Positions 46,040-55,299 of a DNA stretch of 64,000 nt are shown here, one piece after another (within the stretch, counting starts at the first letter, position 1; each line of letters begins with the position of its first letter). The stretch spans positions 200,203,232-200,267,231 of the forward strand of contig CM076990.1 of the NCBI GenBank assembly GCA_039090855.1. Direction: 5' to 3'. The DNA comes from Macrothele yani (taxonomy: Eukaryota > Arthropoda > Arachnida > Araneae > Macrothelidae). The notes under the pieces were generated by a model. The model had not been told where the DNA came from and made no database searches. It saw nothing but the letters and a program-made list of their open reading frames with translations. The translations under genes were made by a program, and so were the position numbers.

Positions 46040-46870
46040 ATTGGAATGCAAGGTTAGGTGATGAGTAATATTTCATAGCCTCTCCATGACAAATGCCAAC
46101 CCTGCTTTCTCGTGTTGCATCTGTTTCCACTAAAGAAGCTTTGACGACCAACACATAGCGGTATAACTATACCATCAGGATTAGAAGAAATGCAATCTCA
46201 CACTCACCAAAACGCTTGGCCGACCATCAGTTCCTGGCAATGCTTTTACAAGAAATGAAGATTTATTGATAGATGGGGAAAAGCTGGAGATAACCAATAG
46301 CTACATTTACCTTGGACAACAGATATCAAGTGAGGGTCACACTGATGAGGAAATTAATCGGCATATAAAACTTGGCTGGAGAGCTTTTGGAAGAAACAGT
46401 ACAATGTTCAAGAGCAATATACCATTATGTCTTAAAAGAAAAGTGTTTAATCAATGCATCCTTCCAGTTCTTACATATGGAGCAGAGACATGGGCCTTAA
46501 GTAAAAAAGGCATATAAGGACTGCACTGAAAGAAGCTTGGAGAGATGCATACTTGGTGTAACCAAAAAAGATAAGAAGAAGAACTCGTGGATAAGGAAAA
46601 TGGCAAGAGTGGAAGACATCATGATCAGAGTAAAATCCCTGAAATGGCAATGGACTGGACATGTTGCCAGAAAAACGGACCACTGATGGACAACGGAAAT
46701 TTTAGACTAGATTCCAAGGGATAGAAAAAGACCCAGAAGAAGACCATATGGGAGATGGATGGATGCAATTCGAGGGCATGCCACAGTAGCATGGAGGAGA
46801 CAGGCTCAAGACAGACAGTTGTGGAAGAAACTTGGGGAGACCATCCAGCAGTAGATTGAGAATGGTTGAT
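46040..46870 (+). mobile_element. RTE-like LINE with large internal deletion
   Basis: The 5' UTR (46040-46230, 'gcggtataactataccatca') matches 8590-8790. It is then joined, at about 46235, straight to the late RT region (NAFTRNEDLLIDGEKLEI ... YIYLGQQISSEGHTDEEI) and on to the 3' end at about 46870, with several stops after 46516. About 2.3 kb, covering the endonuclease and RT core, is missing. A second short 3' end (46890-46965) follows within AT-rich seams. Confidence 0.8.
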
Positions 46871-46985
46871 GATATATAATATATATATATATTAATCGGC
46901 ATATAAAACTTGGGGAGACCTTCGTCCAGCAGTAGATTGATAATGGTTGACAATGATGATGATATATATATATACATATATATCA

Positions 46986-47940
46986 GGGGCGAATATTCGG
47001 GATGTGCTAGGTGTGCGGCACACACCCACACAAAGTCGCATTTTAACCTACATTATTGATATTTTTTTTTATTTATTTCTAATAAAACTTGCCAGAGTTT
47101 GTCCATTTCACACACATTGCTGCACATTCAGTTGTAATGTAGTATACTTATTCTGTCCTCATTGGAATCTGTAATGTTCTAATAATTATTTATTGTTTTA
47201 TTAATTTTTCTTTAAATTATCTTTTATTCTACTATTATCGCGGTTCGCGCTTGTGGGATTGCAACAAGTTTTCTGTTTCAAAGGTTGTGTACGCAAATAC
47301 ATTTTGGAGAACAAGAAATGCATGACGAAGTGAAATAATCAGTACCAATGGAAGTCACAATAATATCACAGAAGTGATTCCTTTCTAGGAACTTATATCA
47401 CAGTTCTGTAGCAAATCTGTTTCCAAGTGAAAATATTTTCATGCAGCTGATGGGAATCTTTTCCTGGTTTCCTATAATTTTGTTGTCCAATTCCTTACCA
47501 AGATTTCTTGCTTCATCAATAACATCACATAAGTAATTTGAAATATATTACCATACTTTCCAATTATAAGACCACAGATAATTTTACAAACAAGCAGCTC
47601 TGAAATGTGTTTAATTAGGTGTGGCTTACAACTGTTTCCAGTAACATTTTAAGTTTCAACTGGTGCTTGCAATATTAAAACAAATTGTTTCATGAATCTT
47701 TTATGGCAGACTCTGAGCTATAAAGAATTTGGGGTCCAACTCTTCATTGATTGCTAGCATGGAAGCCTAGTGACCATGCAAATGAAGTATTGAAACCTGT
47801 GTGATTTTATCTGAATAAGTAATTTGGAAAATGGCAAAGGATTCAATCTAGCCTTCATTTTGTGTGCGAGTGGTTTACGATTTACTGTTTGAAAATCTTT
47901 ATTTAAGATTAATAAATTAGGTTTCAGTGCCTTTTCTTTT
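46986..47940. other. unclear, possible old transposon coding remnant on the minus strand
   Basis: Minus-strand pieces include YLCDVIDEARNLGKELDNKI and IPISCMKIFSLGNRFATEL (about 47540-47395), and near 47030 CVCAAHLAHPEYSPL. They are protein-like but broken and unassigned. No host exon is seen. Confidence 0.3.
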
Positions 47941-48356
47941 AGTCAGGGAAAGTTTGTGGTCTGTATGTGTTAGGTGATTGTTTCTCATGTGTCGCCATCT
48001 ATTGGATGAGTTGGTAGGTATATCAGTCGTAAGTACAATTCTTTTTCATTTTTGGTGTAGATATTTTTGAGCTATTATTATTTATTTGTAGAAACATCTG
48101 TATTATTTTTAGTCCTTTATTAAATGGTGTGACTTTTTGTAAAGTTCTTTTTTTTTTTTGTCTTTTTTTATGGATTTTTTCGTTTTTATAAGTGACTTCC
48201 AGGCTGTATTCTAGGGTGGTGGGAACCTGTAAGTTGCATATCTTACCTTTTTTTTTTGTTTAATTATGATGCTTTCAGAAATCCTTAATTCTTTTTTGTA
48301 AATTTTCAGGTTCCTTCTCATTTATTAGAGGACTAAGTGAAAAAATTTTAAGATTA

Positions 48357-48755
48357 ATGAAAAAACACATTACTTTTGGTCATTCTGTTCAGAATATTGG
48401 TGACTTACTTATAAAGAAAAAATATAACAGTAATATACTACAATCAGCAGGCGTGTATGAAATTCCTATTGTTTCACAGAGTTCTGGAGACCACATCTCT
48501 TACATTGGAAGCACAAAAAATAGATTAATAAAAAGATTACATCAACATATAAAAAACTGGAACAAAAAAGAAGAAAAAACTGCACTTATTCAACACTGCG
48601 TTAATCATAAACAATATCCTGATTTTGAAAATATTAAATTACTAACCACCCACACAAACGAAAAAGAATTAAGGATTTCTGAAAGCATTATAATTAAACA
48701 AAAAAAAAAAAAAAAAAAGATAAAATATGCAACTTACAGAATCCCACCACCATAG
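48357..48755 (+). CDS. Penelope-type GIY-YIG endonuclease domain (RT missing)
   Basis: The frame is open from before the Met, with FSFIRGLSEKILRL, like the end of a Penelope RT thumb. It then reads MKKHITFGHSVQNIGDLLIK and the GIY-YIG core: AGVYEIPIVSQ (GVY for GIY), HISYIGSTKNRLIKRLHQHI (YIG plus conserved Arg), TALIQHCVNHKQYPDFENIK (His), and NEKELRISESIIIKQ (Glu). It ends in a poly-Lys run and RIPPP at 48755. In Penelope-like retroelements this domain nicks DNA to prime reverse transcription. All key positions are visible, but without the RT the copy is not autonomous. The last codons lie in the inverted arm. Confidence 0.8.
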   Translation: MKKHITFGHSVQNIGDLLIKKKYNSNILQSAGVYEIPIVSQSSGDHISYIGSTKNRLIKRLHQHIKNWNKKEEKTALIQHCVNHKQYPDFENIKLLTTHTNEKELRISESIIIKQKKKKKKIKYATYRIPPP

Positions 48756-48997
48756 ATACAAGCCTGGAAGTCACTTATAAAAAGCAAAAAAATCCATAAA
48801 AAAAGACAAAAAAAAGAACATTACAAAAAGTCATACGATTTAATAAAGGACTAAAAATAATACACCTGTTTCTACAAATAAATAATAATAGCTCAAAAAT
48901 ATCTACACTAAAAATGAAAAAGAATTGTACTTACGACTGATATACTTACCAATTCATCCAATAGATGGCGACACATGAGAAACAATCACCTAACACA

Positions 48998-51061
48998 TCA
49001 TCATCATTGTCAACCATTATCAATCCACTGCTGGACGAAGGTCTCCCCAAGTTTCCTCCACAACGGTCTGTCTTGTGCCAGTCTCCTCCATGTCACCCCT
49101 GCATACTTTCGAATTTCATCCACCCATCTCCCATGTGGTCTTCTTCTGGGTCTTTTCCTGTCCCTTGGAATCCAATCTAAAATTTCAGCTGTCCATCGAT
49201 GATCTGTCCTTCTGGCAGTATGTCCAGCCCATTGCCATTTCAGGGATTTAACTCTGATCATGATGTCTTCCACTCTTGTCATTTTTCGGATCCACGAGTT
49301 CCTCTTCTTATCTCTCCTGGTTACACCAAGCATGCACCTCTCCATGCTTCTTTGAGTTGTCTGCAGCCTTTGTATGTCTCTTTTAGTTAAGGTCCACGTC
49401 TCCGCACCATACGTAAGCACTGGAAGGATGCATTGATCAAACACTTTTCTTTTAAGACATAATGGCATATTGCTCTTGAAAATTATGCTGTTTCTTCCAA
49501 AAGCTCTCCAGGCAAGTTTTGTATGCCGATTAATTTCTTCATCAATGTGACCCTCACTTGATATCTGCTGTCCAAGATAAACGTACGTGTCTGTTATCTC
49601 CAGCTTTTCTCCATCAATCGATAAATCTTCATTTCTTGTAAAAGCATTGAACATCACTTTTGTCTTCTGAAAGTTCATTTTTAATCCCACTTCTTTACTC
49701 TTGTCAGCAAGTTCCTGGATCATACTCTGCAGCTCTGATGGGGTAGTTGCAAAAATGACTACGTCATCAGCAAAACGAAGGTGGGTTAGATAATCTCCAT
49801 TAATCTTTATCCCCTTGTTTTCCCAGCTCAGTGACTGAAAAACACCCTCCAATGTGGCATTAAAGAGCTTCGGAGATATGGTGTCACCTTGTCTCACTCC
49901 CTTTCCAATTTTTACGTGTGTTGTATTTTCAAACAGCCTAATCTTTGCACTTGCATTTTCATAGATGTTATTAATAATATTAATGTATGCATCTTCAATA
50001 CCGCAGGTTTTCAGAGCCATTGTAACTGCTGATGGTTTCACCGAATCAAAGGCTTTTTCATAATCGATAAAAGCCATGCACAATGGAAGTTCATATTCCC
50101 TCGCTCTTTCAATTAGTTCTCTCAGCACGTGGATATGATCTATTGTGCTGTAGCCACTCCTGAATCCAGCTTGTTCTCTCGGTTGAGCCATGTCCAGTGT
50201 TACCTTCAAGCGGTGTGAAAGAACTTTAGTGAAGATTTTATAAACTACTGATAGGAGGCTGATAGGTCTGTAGTTTCCGAGATCCTCAATGTCACCTTTC
50301 TTATGTAGCAGGATCATTGTAGCGGTGTTCCAATCCTCAGGAATCTTTCCTTCATTAAGGCATCGAGTGAAAATTTGGGCGAGTACTGTTTCGATTTCTC
50401 CACTTGCTTCTTGTATGATGTCTACAGTAATTCCATCTTTTCCTGGAGCTTTTCCTCGCTTCATGTTCTTGATTGCATGTGCAACTTCTGCTGGAAGGAC
50501 TGGAGGAACTCTGGTACTGGTATCTTTCATGATGTCTGGAGTGCATATATCATCCCTTTCATATAATTTGGAGTAGAAATCTTTCACTCTTGTCAAAATT
50601 TCGCCTTTATTTCTTGTTACAGAACCATCTTCTTTTCTCAGTGCCATAATCTGTTTTCTTCCCTTACTGAGATGTCCCTTTGCTATCTTTAGGCTTTGGT
50701 TGTTTTCAATTGCTTTCCTCACTAGTTCACAGTTGAATTTCCTTACGTCTTCAGTGATACTTTTTCTTACTGTCTTGCATAGCTCTATATATTCCACTTT
50801 GGAAGTCACATCTTCTTTAGTTGTCCTCATCTCTCTTCTTTTTTGCATCAACATTTTGGTTTTTCCTGATAATTTGTTCACATGTAACTTGTTCTTAGAT
50901 CCAGCTAATTTTGTTGCTGTTTCCATAAGAGCTTTGGTTACTTTTCTGTTAACTTCAGAGATGTCCACTTCTTCCGATGTTAGGCCTTCTAAAGCAGAGA
51001 ACCTGTTCTTCAGTTCTAACTTGAAGGTATTATGGTGTTTTTTAAGGTTGGTTATGTCAAT
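48998..51061 (-). mobile_element. RTE-like LINE, 5'-truncated, with 10-bp target duplication
   Basis: ACCTAACACA flanks both ends (48988-48997 and 51062-51071). The 3' tail on the minus strand is a GATGATGA run. The copy starts at the position equal to about 9709 of the 8.6-11.2 kb copy, so the endonuclease is missing. It lies within the right arm of the Penelope-like element, so it is the younger insertion. Confidence 0.93.
49010..51061 (-). CDS. LINE reverse transcriptase ORF, open throughout, 5'-truncated
   Basis: About 684 codons are uninterrupted, from GIDITNLKKHHNTFKLELKN to QQWIDNG. RT motifs in order: KAPGKDGITVDIIQEA, NTATMILLHKKGDIEDLGNY, RPISLLSVVYKIFTKVLSHR, AFIDYEKAFDSVKP, KGVRQGDTISPKLF and the catalytic LRFADDVVIFATTP. 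The C-terminal part carries AETWTLTKRDIQRLQTTQRS and the conserved HRWTAEILDWIPRDRKRPRR. The open frame extends 36 codons upstream into host/Penelope DNA (to 51169), which is not part of the protein. With no endonuclease it cannot move alone. The lack of any lesion shows recent insertion. Confidence 0.9.
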   Translation of the reverse strand: MDITNLKKHHNTFKLELKNRFSALEGLTSEEVDISEVNRKVTKALMETATKLAGSKNKLHVNKLSGKTKMLMQKRREMRTTKEDVTSKVEYIELCKTVRKSITEDVRKFNCELVRKAIENNQSLKIAKGHLSKGRKQIMALRKEDGSVTRNKGEILTRVKDFYSKLYERDDICTPDIMKDTSTRVPPVLPAEVAHAIKNMKRGKAPGKDGITVDIIQEASGEIETVLAQIFTRCLNEGKIPEDWNTATMILLHKKGDIEDLGNYRPISLLSVVYKIFTKVLSHRLKVTLDMAQPREQAGFRSGYSTIDHIHVLRELIERAREYELPLCMAFIDYEKAFDSVKPSAVTMALKTCGIEDAYINIINNIYENASAKIRLFENTTHVKIGKGVRQGDTISPKLFNATLEGVFQSLSWENKGIKINGDYLTHLRFADDVVIFATTPSELQSMIQELADKSKEVGLKMNFQKTKVMFNAFTRNEDLSIDGEKLEITDTYVYLGQQISSEGHIDEEINRHTKLAWRAFGRNSIIFKSNMPLCLKRKVFDQCILPVLTYGAETWTLTKRDIQRLQTTQRSMERCMLGVTRRDKKRNSWIRKMTRVEDIMIRVKSLKWQWAGHTARRTDHRWTAEILDWIPRDRKRPRRRPHGRWVDEIRKYAGVTWRRLAQDRPLWRKLGETFVQQWIDNG

Positions 51062-51091
51062 ACCTAACACATACAGACCGCAAACTTTCCC

Positions 51092-51707
51092 TTCGTTTCC
51101 TAACATGCAACTCCTGCGGCTACACACATGCATGAGAAACCCTTGTGTTGGAAGTAGATGGCCCGACAACGGTACTCAGGGAGTACAGAAAGCGCTCACC
51201 GTAACAACGTGACGAAGAGCCTCTTGTGAGACTTCTCCCAACCCGATGAGCATAACTTTTTCTAATACAATCTTTTAATTAATAGTAAATTTTAAATGTT
51301 TGATTGTGCGAATGAATGAATGTTGAACTGATAATATATAACCTAATTGTTTTATTCATAAAAAAAAATTTAACTGACCAAAAAACCTGTAACATAATTG
51401 GCCTCTCTCGGGCTGGGAGCACATGCCTCACGGAGCAACAACGTGTGAAATACTTTGTCAATATCAGGTAAACAATACCTTACATATTATGTATATTTAA
51501 TCTAAAGCACGTTTATAACATAAGACAACCCTTAAGGTTGTCTTATGAATTCCATATTTTGTAATTTTTGAAGCATTTTAGATTTTTTTTTTTTTTTACT
51601 TAGTTCCTGAAATGTATACATGACTGAAATTTCTTCAAGCTGCTCCATGGATTAAAATAACGAAAAGCTCTGCAGCAAACATTTCTCATTTCGCATAGGA
51701 TTTTCAC
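51092..51707. other. intronic sequence with a 29-bp palindrome
   Basis: 51519-51547 (cataagacaacccttaaggt plus tgtcttatg) is a perfect palindrome with 12-bp arms. Otherwise I see no gene. Confidence 0.6.
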
Positions 51708-51766
51708 CCAATAAGTCCATTTCCTTTGGATATAAATAAAATAGTGGTGCAGTATTAATTTTACTA
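51708..51766 (-). CDS. unidentified host gene, short exon with tandem acceptor (19 codons)
   Basis: The acceptor reads ttgccacagtag, so either CAG or TAG can serve (NAGNAG), adding or removing one Ser. From the first, the exon reads one base, SKINTAPLFYLYPKEMDLL, one base, then the donor gtgaaaat. The first base completes AGT with exon 52003-52192; the last base plus GT of exon 44925-45048 gives Gly. The joined reading is YPKEMDLLGEVLRRGLQLL. The frame also runs on into the intron for 15 codons, so the donor rests on phase agreement as well as sequence. Confidence 0.65.
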
Positions 51767-52002
51767 CTGTGGCAAATATATACATGCACAAAAATAAAAA
51801 AAAGTTTCCAGATTTTCATTTCATGTGTTTATAACAAGCTGTAGCCTAGAGAAAAGCCCTCCAACCTTATAGTTTTCATAACTTCTACAAAAATTTCTGC
51901 ATTCTGATAAATTTCAAACTATGAGTGGTAACAAAACTGAACTTAAAGATCAAAACATTAAGTGCTAGAAACTTACAGTTTAAAGAATTTTCTAAGATAA
52001 AC

Positions 52003-52192
52003 CTCAGGTTTTCCATAAATGAGACACTGGTCTTTATAACTCCAATCCACAATCCAGAAGTATTCTTATTCACAATTCCAGTATGGATTAACCTAAATAT
52101 GGTGGCAAATACATCAATACACAAAGAGACACTAGGAGGAAGATGGATAAATTGAACATCACAACACAAAAATTCAGCATTTAAAGCAGAAC
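52003..52192 (-). CDS. unidentified host gene, largest exon seen (62 codons)
   Basis: 190 nt lie between the acceptor ccataattag and the donor gtttatct. The reading is two bases, SALNAEFLCCDVQFIHLPPS, VSLCIDVFATIFRLIHTGIV, NKNTSGLWIGVIKTSVSFME, NL, two bases. The alternating hydrophobic helices fit an ARM/HEAT-like fold. Exit phase 2 matches exon 51708-51766. Entry needs phase 1, but the nearest upstream exon (59691-59736) leaves phase 0, so an exon of length 3n+1 is missing between them. Confidence 0.75.
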
Positions 52193-52307
52193 CTAATTAT
52201 GGAATACAGAAACAACACATTAAAATAATACATAATTTATGACTTCAAAACTTGTGGTTTTAGGTAAAATAAAAATACCAACGTTTACCACAGTCAAAGG
52301 TTTATTA

Positions 52308-53811
52308 TACACTGGCGTGCAAAAATTAAGGACGAGACGGTTTTTCGAATGTAACGTCGTGCAGAAGTGCTCCACATCGACTCAAATCATACCATAACCA
52401 TCCAAACAAGGAATCCAAAGGATACAAAGGCACTTTATTGAAAAGGTAGCTTCGAGCACAACTGGACAGAAACGACCATTTGACATGCAGCTGCCAAGAA
52501 AAATCCAGTCTTTAGTAGGGGATATGATCACTCCTGACTGCGTTGTAGGATTTACAACGTCTGTCCATGCTGAGAACGAGGTTGTCAAGAAGCTGTTGAG
52601 GCAACGCGGCCCATTCCTCTTGTAGCGCCAATCGCAGCTACGGAATCGTTGCTGGCGGCTGGTGACGTGCTGCCAAGCGTCTCCCGAGAAGGTCCCACAC
52701 GTGTTTGATTGGATTTAGGTCTGGGGACCTTGCGGGCTAATCCATGTGTTGAATATCTTCACTCTCCAACAGCTCTGCAACAGCCACTGTACGATGAGGT
52801 GTAGCGTTGTCATCCATGAAGAGGAACTCAGGACCCACAGCACCTCTAAGCAGACGCACCTGAGGCAGGAGAACCTCGGTACAATAGCGGACACCCGTGA
52901 CTGAATATCCTTCGAAGATGTGGACGTCAGTACGGCTACCAAGCATGATACCGCCCCAAACGAGAACTCCGCCACCTCCAAACCGGTCCCTTTCGATGAT
53001 GTTGGAGGTGTGATTGCATGTTCCCTGCTCTCTTCAAATGTGTATACGTCCAGAATCGCTCGTCAGACTAAATCGGCTCTCATCCGTAAAGAGAACTCGA
53101 CCGCATTGCTGATGTGACCAATTCTTGTGTTCCTGGTACCACACAAACTGCCGTCTCCGATGAGCAAGAGTTAATGGCACCCACCGTACTGGCACCTTTG
53201 CACCTTTGTGCAGCCTCCTGGCCACGGTAAAATGCGATAACAGACGTCCAGTTGTCTGTTGCGTGTGCCTTGCGATTTCTTTCGCTATCTGCAGTCCGTC
53301 TCTTCTCGCCTGTAGGACAATATACCGGTCGTCCGCCGCCGTGGTTGCTCATGGACGACCACTGCTAAACTCTCGGACAGCTGTTCCTGTTGTTTGAAAT
53401 GCTCTTCAAGCTCGTGAAACGATGCTGTGAGCGATCCCAAACTCCTCGGCCACACTAGTCACGCTTCGACCTTCTTCCAACTTCCCAATGACGCGACCTC
53501 GAGTAGTCATCCAGATGTCGTCTACTGGATTTCCTGTTGGCCATATCACACGGTGGCAGCAACTCGACGTCGTTCAAACCGATGTACACCGTGGAATAGC
53601 TTTCACCGAATTGCTGAACGTACACCGCCCGTGTGCTTTATACCCTTCCGACCCCCCCCCCGTCATGCTGCATATATGCGCATGCCCTACCATGCCCTAC
53701 TGTACCGGACCCTAGTCTATCTCCTGAGTGGTCTTTTGGTCTGTTCTGCCTGCTCTTTCCACTGTTATGCTAATTTCTCCTCTTCGTTCTTAATTTTTGC
53801 ACACCAGTGTA
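52308..53811 (-). mobile_element. Tc1-like DNA transposon with about 28-bp TIRs
   Basis: TACACTGGCGTGCAAAAATT at the left and the complement of TACACTGGTGTGCAAAAATT at the right, with TA at both sides. The remaining internal similarity of the ends is AAGGACGA/AAGAACGA. The transposase is decayed. Confidence 0.88.
52560..53560 (-). pseudogene. Tc1-like DD34E transposase, inactivated
   Basis: The minus strand from 53225: MARRLHKGAKVPVRWVPLTL, AHRRRQFVWYQEHKNWSHQQ, VLFTDESRFSLTSDSGRIHI (first Asp). After a frameshift, RFGGGGVLVWGGIMLGSRTD, then EFLFMDDNATPHRTVAVAEL (second Asp), and ARSPDLNPIKHVWDLLGRRL, where Lys stands in place of the catalytic Glu. It ends near 52560. Several frameshifts and stops plus the Glu to Lys change make it dead. 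It is a different Tc1 lineage from 5.7 kb. Confidence 0.85.
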
Positions 53812-53849
53812 CATTGACTATAGTTTTGCAGAGCTATTAGCTCGGCATC

Positions 53850-54180
53850 ATCAGGACGAATGGAGAGTAAACATTCAAATCATTGTGACATCATCAGAGT
53901 TCTGACAGTCACGGTTTTTGGTGAAATGTTTCCACACGCTTGAAAGAAATGGAGTCTATGTCATGTCGTTGACAAGCTGTGAAGAGCTTCAGTATATGTG
54001 GAAAGCTTCTAATACATTAAGCTTGATAGTCAAATCAAGTTTATCAATGAGCGTAGCATTTTCAAACAAACATTTATGGTTATTTTTGTGACAATGTTGG
54101 GCTATAGACAACTTCTTTAGTTCACAGTTCCGTACGTGGTCTTTTGTTCCTTTGCTTGGAAATTTACACAAAAAGAAAAA
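53850..54180 (-). pseudogene. Penelope-like GIY-YIG C-terminal remnant
   Basis: The minus strand from 54171: MCKFPSKGTKDHVRNCELKK, LSIAQHCHKNNHKCLFENAT, LIDKLDLTIKLNVLEAFHIY. This matches the part of the domain with the conserved QHC.K..H.F.FEN and L..LEAF.I. A stop follows, then unrelated residues. It is a different Penelope lineage from 48 kb. Confidence 0.6.
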
Positions 54181-54414
54181 TCACTGGCTGCTATGCAGCA
54201 TGGCCAGCATGTGATTTGCTACTCCAAGTTCTTTGTCAGGGTTCCCGATAGCGTGTAAAGACGCGCGTTTTGCACAAAGAAGTTTGAATTCGCGCAAGAA
54301 AAATAAAGTGACGCGCAAAATGGCCGTGCGCATAGATATATTTCAATCGTGAGCTATTAGCATGGAAAATCTACGAAGGCGATGCCGTTTCAGATCATGC
54401 GTGCCGATTTCATG

Positions 54415-54506
54415 ACGTCACGGTACAATCCTATTGTTCAGTCACGTGTGCCAATTTCATGATGTCACGGTACAATCCCAGCATTTCCCTTCCGGTCGTA
54501 TATAAA
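54415..54506 (+). promoter_or_regulatory. possible hAT promoter: duplicated CRE-like motif and TATA box
   Basis: 'tttcatgacgtcacggtaca' and 'tttcatgatgtcacggtaca' stand about 52 bp apart (54410 and 54461), each with TGACGTCA or a near match. A TATATAAA box follows at 54499-54506. The transposase ATG is at 54991. This arrangement is suggestive only. Confidence 0.35.
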
Positions 54507-54529
54507 CGGATTACGGGATAATCCGCGTA

Positions 54530-54720
54530 GCGTAGGGCCGCGAGTGGCCTAGTGGCCAACGTTCGTAACTGCCACGGACAGGACCTCAGGTTCGAACGCT
54601 CGATCCACTAAATATCCGCAGTGCGTCGGATGGGCATGTTAAGCCGTCGAACCCCGGGTACTGGCCCCCGGTAATAAATAAGGGCATCTTCCTCCCCCTT
54701 TCTACTTCGCTTCCGTGTCC
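54530..54720 (+). repeat. tRNA-derived SINE
   Basis: A box A-like GTGGCCTAGTGGCCAACG (54542) and a box B GGTTCGAACGC (54590) are spaced as in tRNA genes. They are followed by a tRNA-unrelated part ending in '(gg)taataaataagggc'. The acceptor stem does not fold as a functional tRNA, so I call a SINE rather than a tRNA gene. It sits in the 5' leader of the hAT element. Confidence 0.65.
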
Positions 54721-54990
54721 CTTTCCTATCGGGCACTCTAGTCCAAATCTCCTAGCTTCCTATTTCTAAAGGTTCTTTAAGACCTGGAGTCAGACACTCC
54801 CTTCCTAAAACCCTCTACATACGATCATGATTATCCGCGTAAAGTGCGACGAGACGAAAGCCCCCACACTGCAAAGGTAGTTATTCTCGTTTATAGTAGC
54901 CCACGTGTTGCTGAGTTAGTTAGGTTTATAGTCCTCGTGTTGCTAAGTTATTCACTTTTGTAGATTTATGTTTGTTCTTACTATAACACA

Positions 54991-55299
54991 ATGGAAAAGT
55001 TTCTCATTAGAAAGAGGAAGCGTTCTACTGAAGATTCTGCAAGTTTGGCATTGAGTGCTACGATTTTAAACAGTGAAATATTGTCTGAGAAATGTAGTGA
55101 CTAGGTACAGCAGGAACAGCCTCACTACTGGTGAGGCTGTTCCTGCTGTACCTCCAACTAACTTAAAAAAATCTTAACTTTCAAGAGAAATGGCGCAAAA
55201 TGTATGACTGGCTTGAAGTCGAAACCAACGAAAATAAAACAATTTTGATGTTTTGTTCATTCTGCAAGGCGTCATCAAAACCAACGTTATTTGCAAAAG
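54991..55299 (+). pseudogene. hAT transposase, exon 1 (disrupted)
   Basis: Start MEKFLIRKRKRSTEDSASLA, LSATILNSEILSEKCSD, stop. After a perfect hairpin (55104-55152) the frame resumes KKS.LSREMAQNVYDWLEVE and the TTF-type zinc finger start ILMFCSFCKASSKPTLFAKG. It ends at a consensus donor (aaaag|gtaagtt, 55300). The break coincides with the hairpin. Confidence 0.7.
55104..55152. repeat. perfect hairpin, 22-bp arms, 5-nt loop
   Basis: GGTACAGCAGGAACAGCCTC plus AC (55104-55125) pairs exactly with 55131-55152; the loop is TACTG. It lies inside the former coding sequence of the hAT element and brings in stops. Confidence 0.93.

Larger units (their letters stand above)
47943..51091 (+). mobile_element. 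Penelope-like element with inverted arms, interrupted by a LINE
   Basis: The left arm 47943-48302 is matched in reverse by 48661-48997 plus 51072-51091, the right arm having been split by the LINE at 48998-51061. Between the arms lies the GIY-YIG ORF. Penelope elements often carry complex terminal repeats in direct or inverted order. The reverse transcriptase is absent except for a thumb-like scrap just upstream of the ORF start. Confidence 0.75.

Noticed and set aside
54535..54610. tRNA gene
   Set aside because: Box A and box B are present, but the stems do not pair as a functional tRNA and a SINE-like body with an A/T-rich tail follows.
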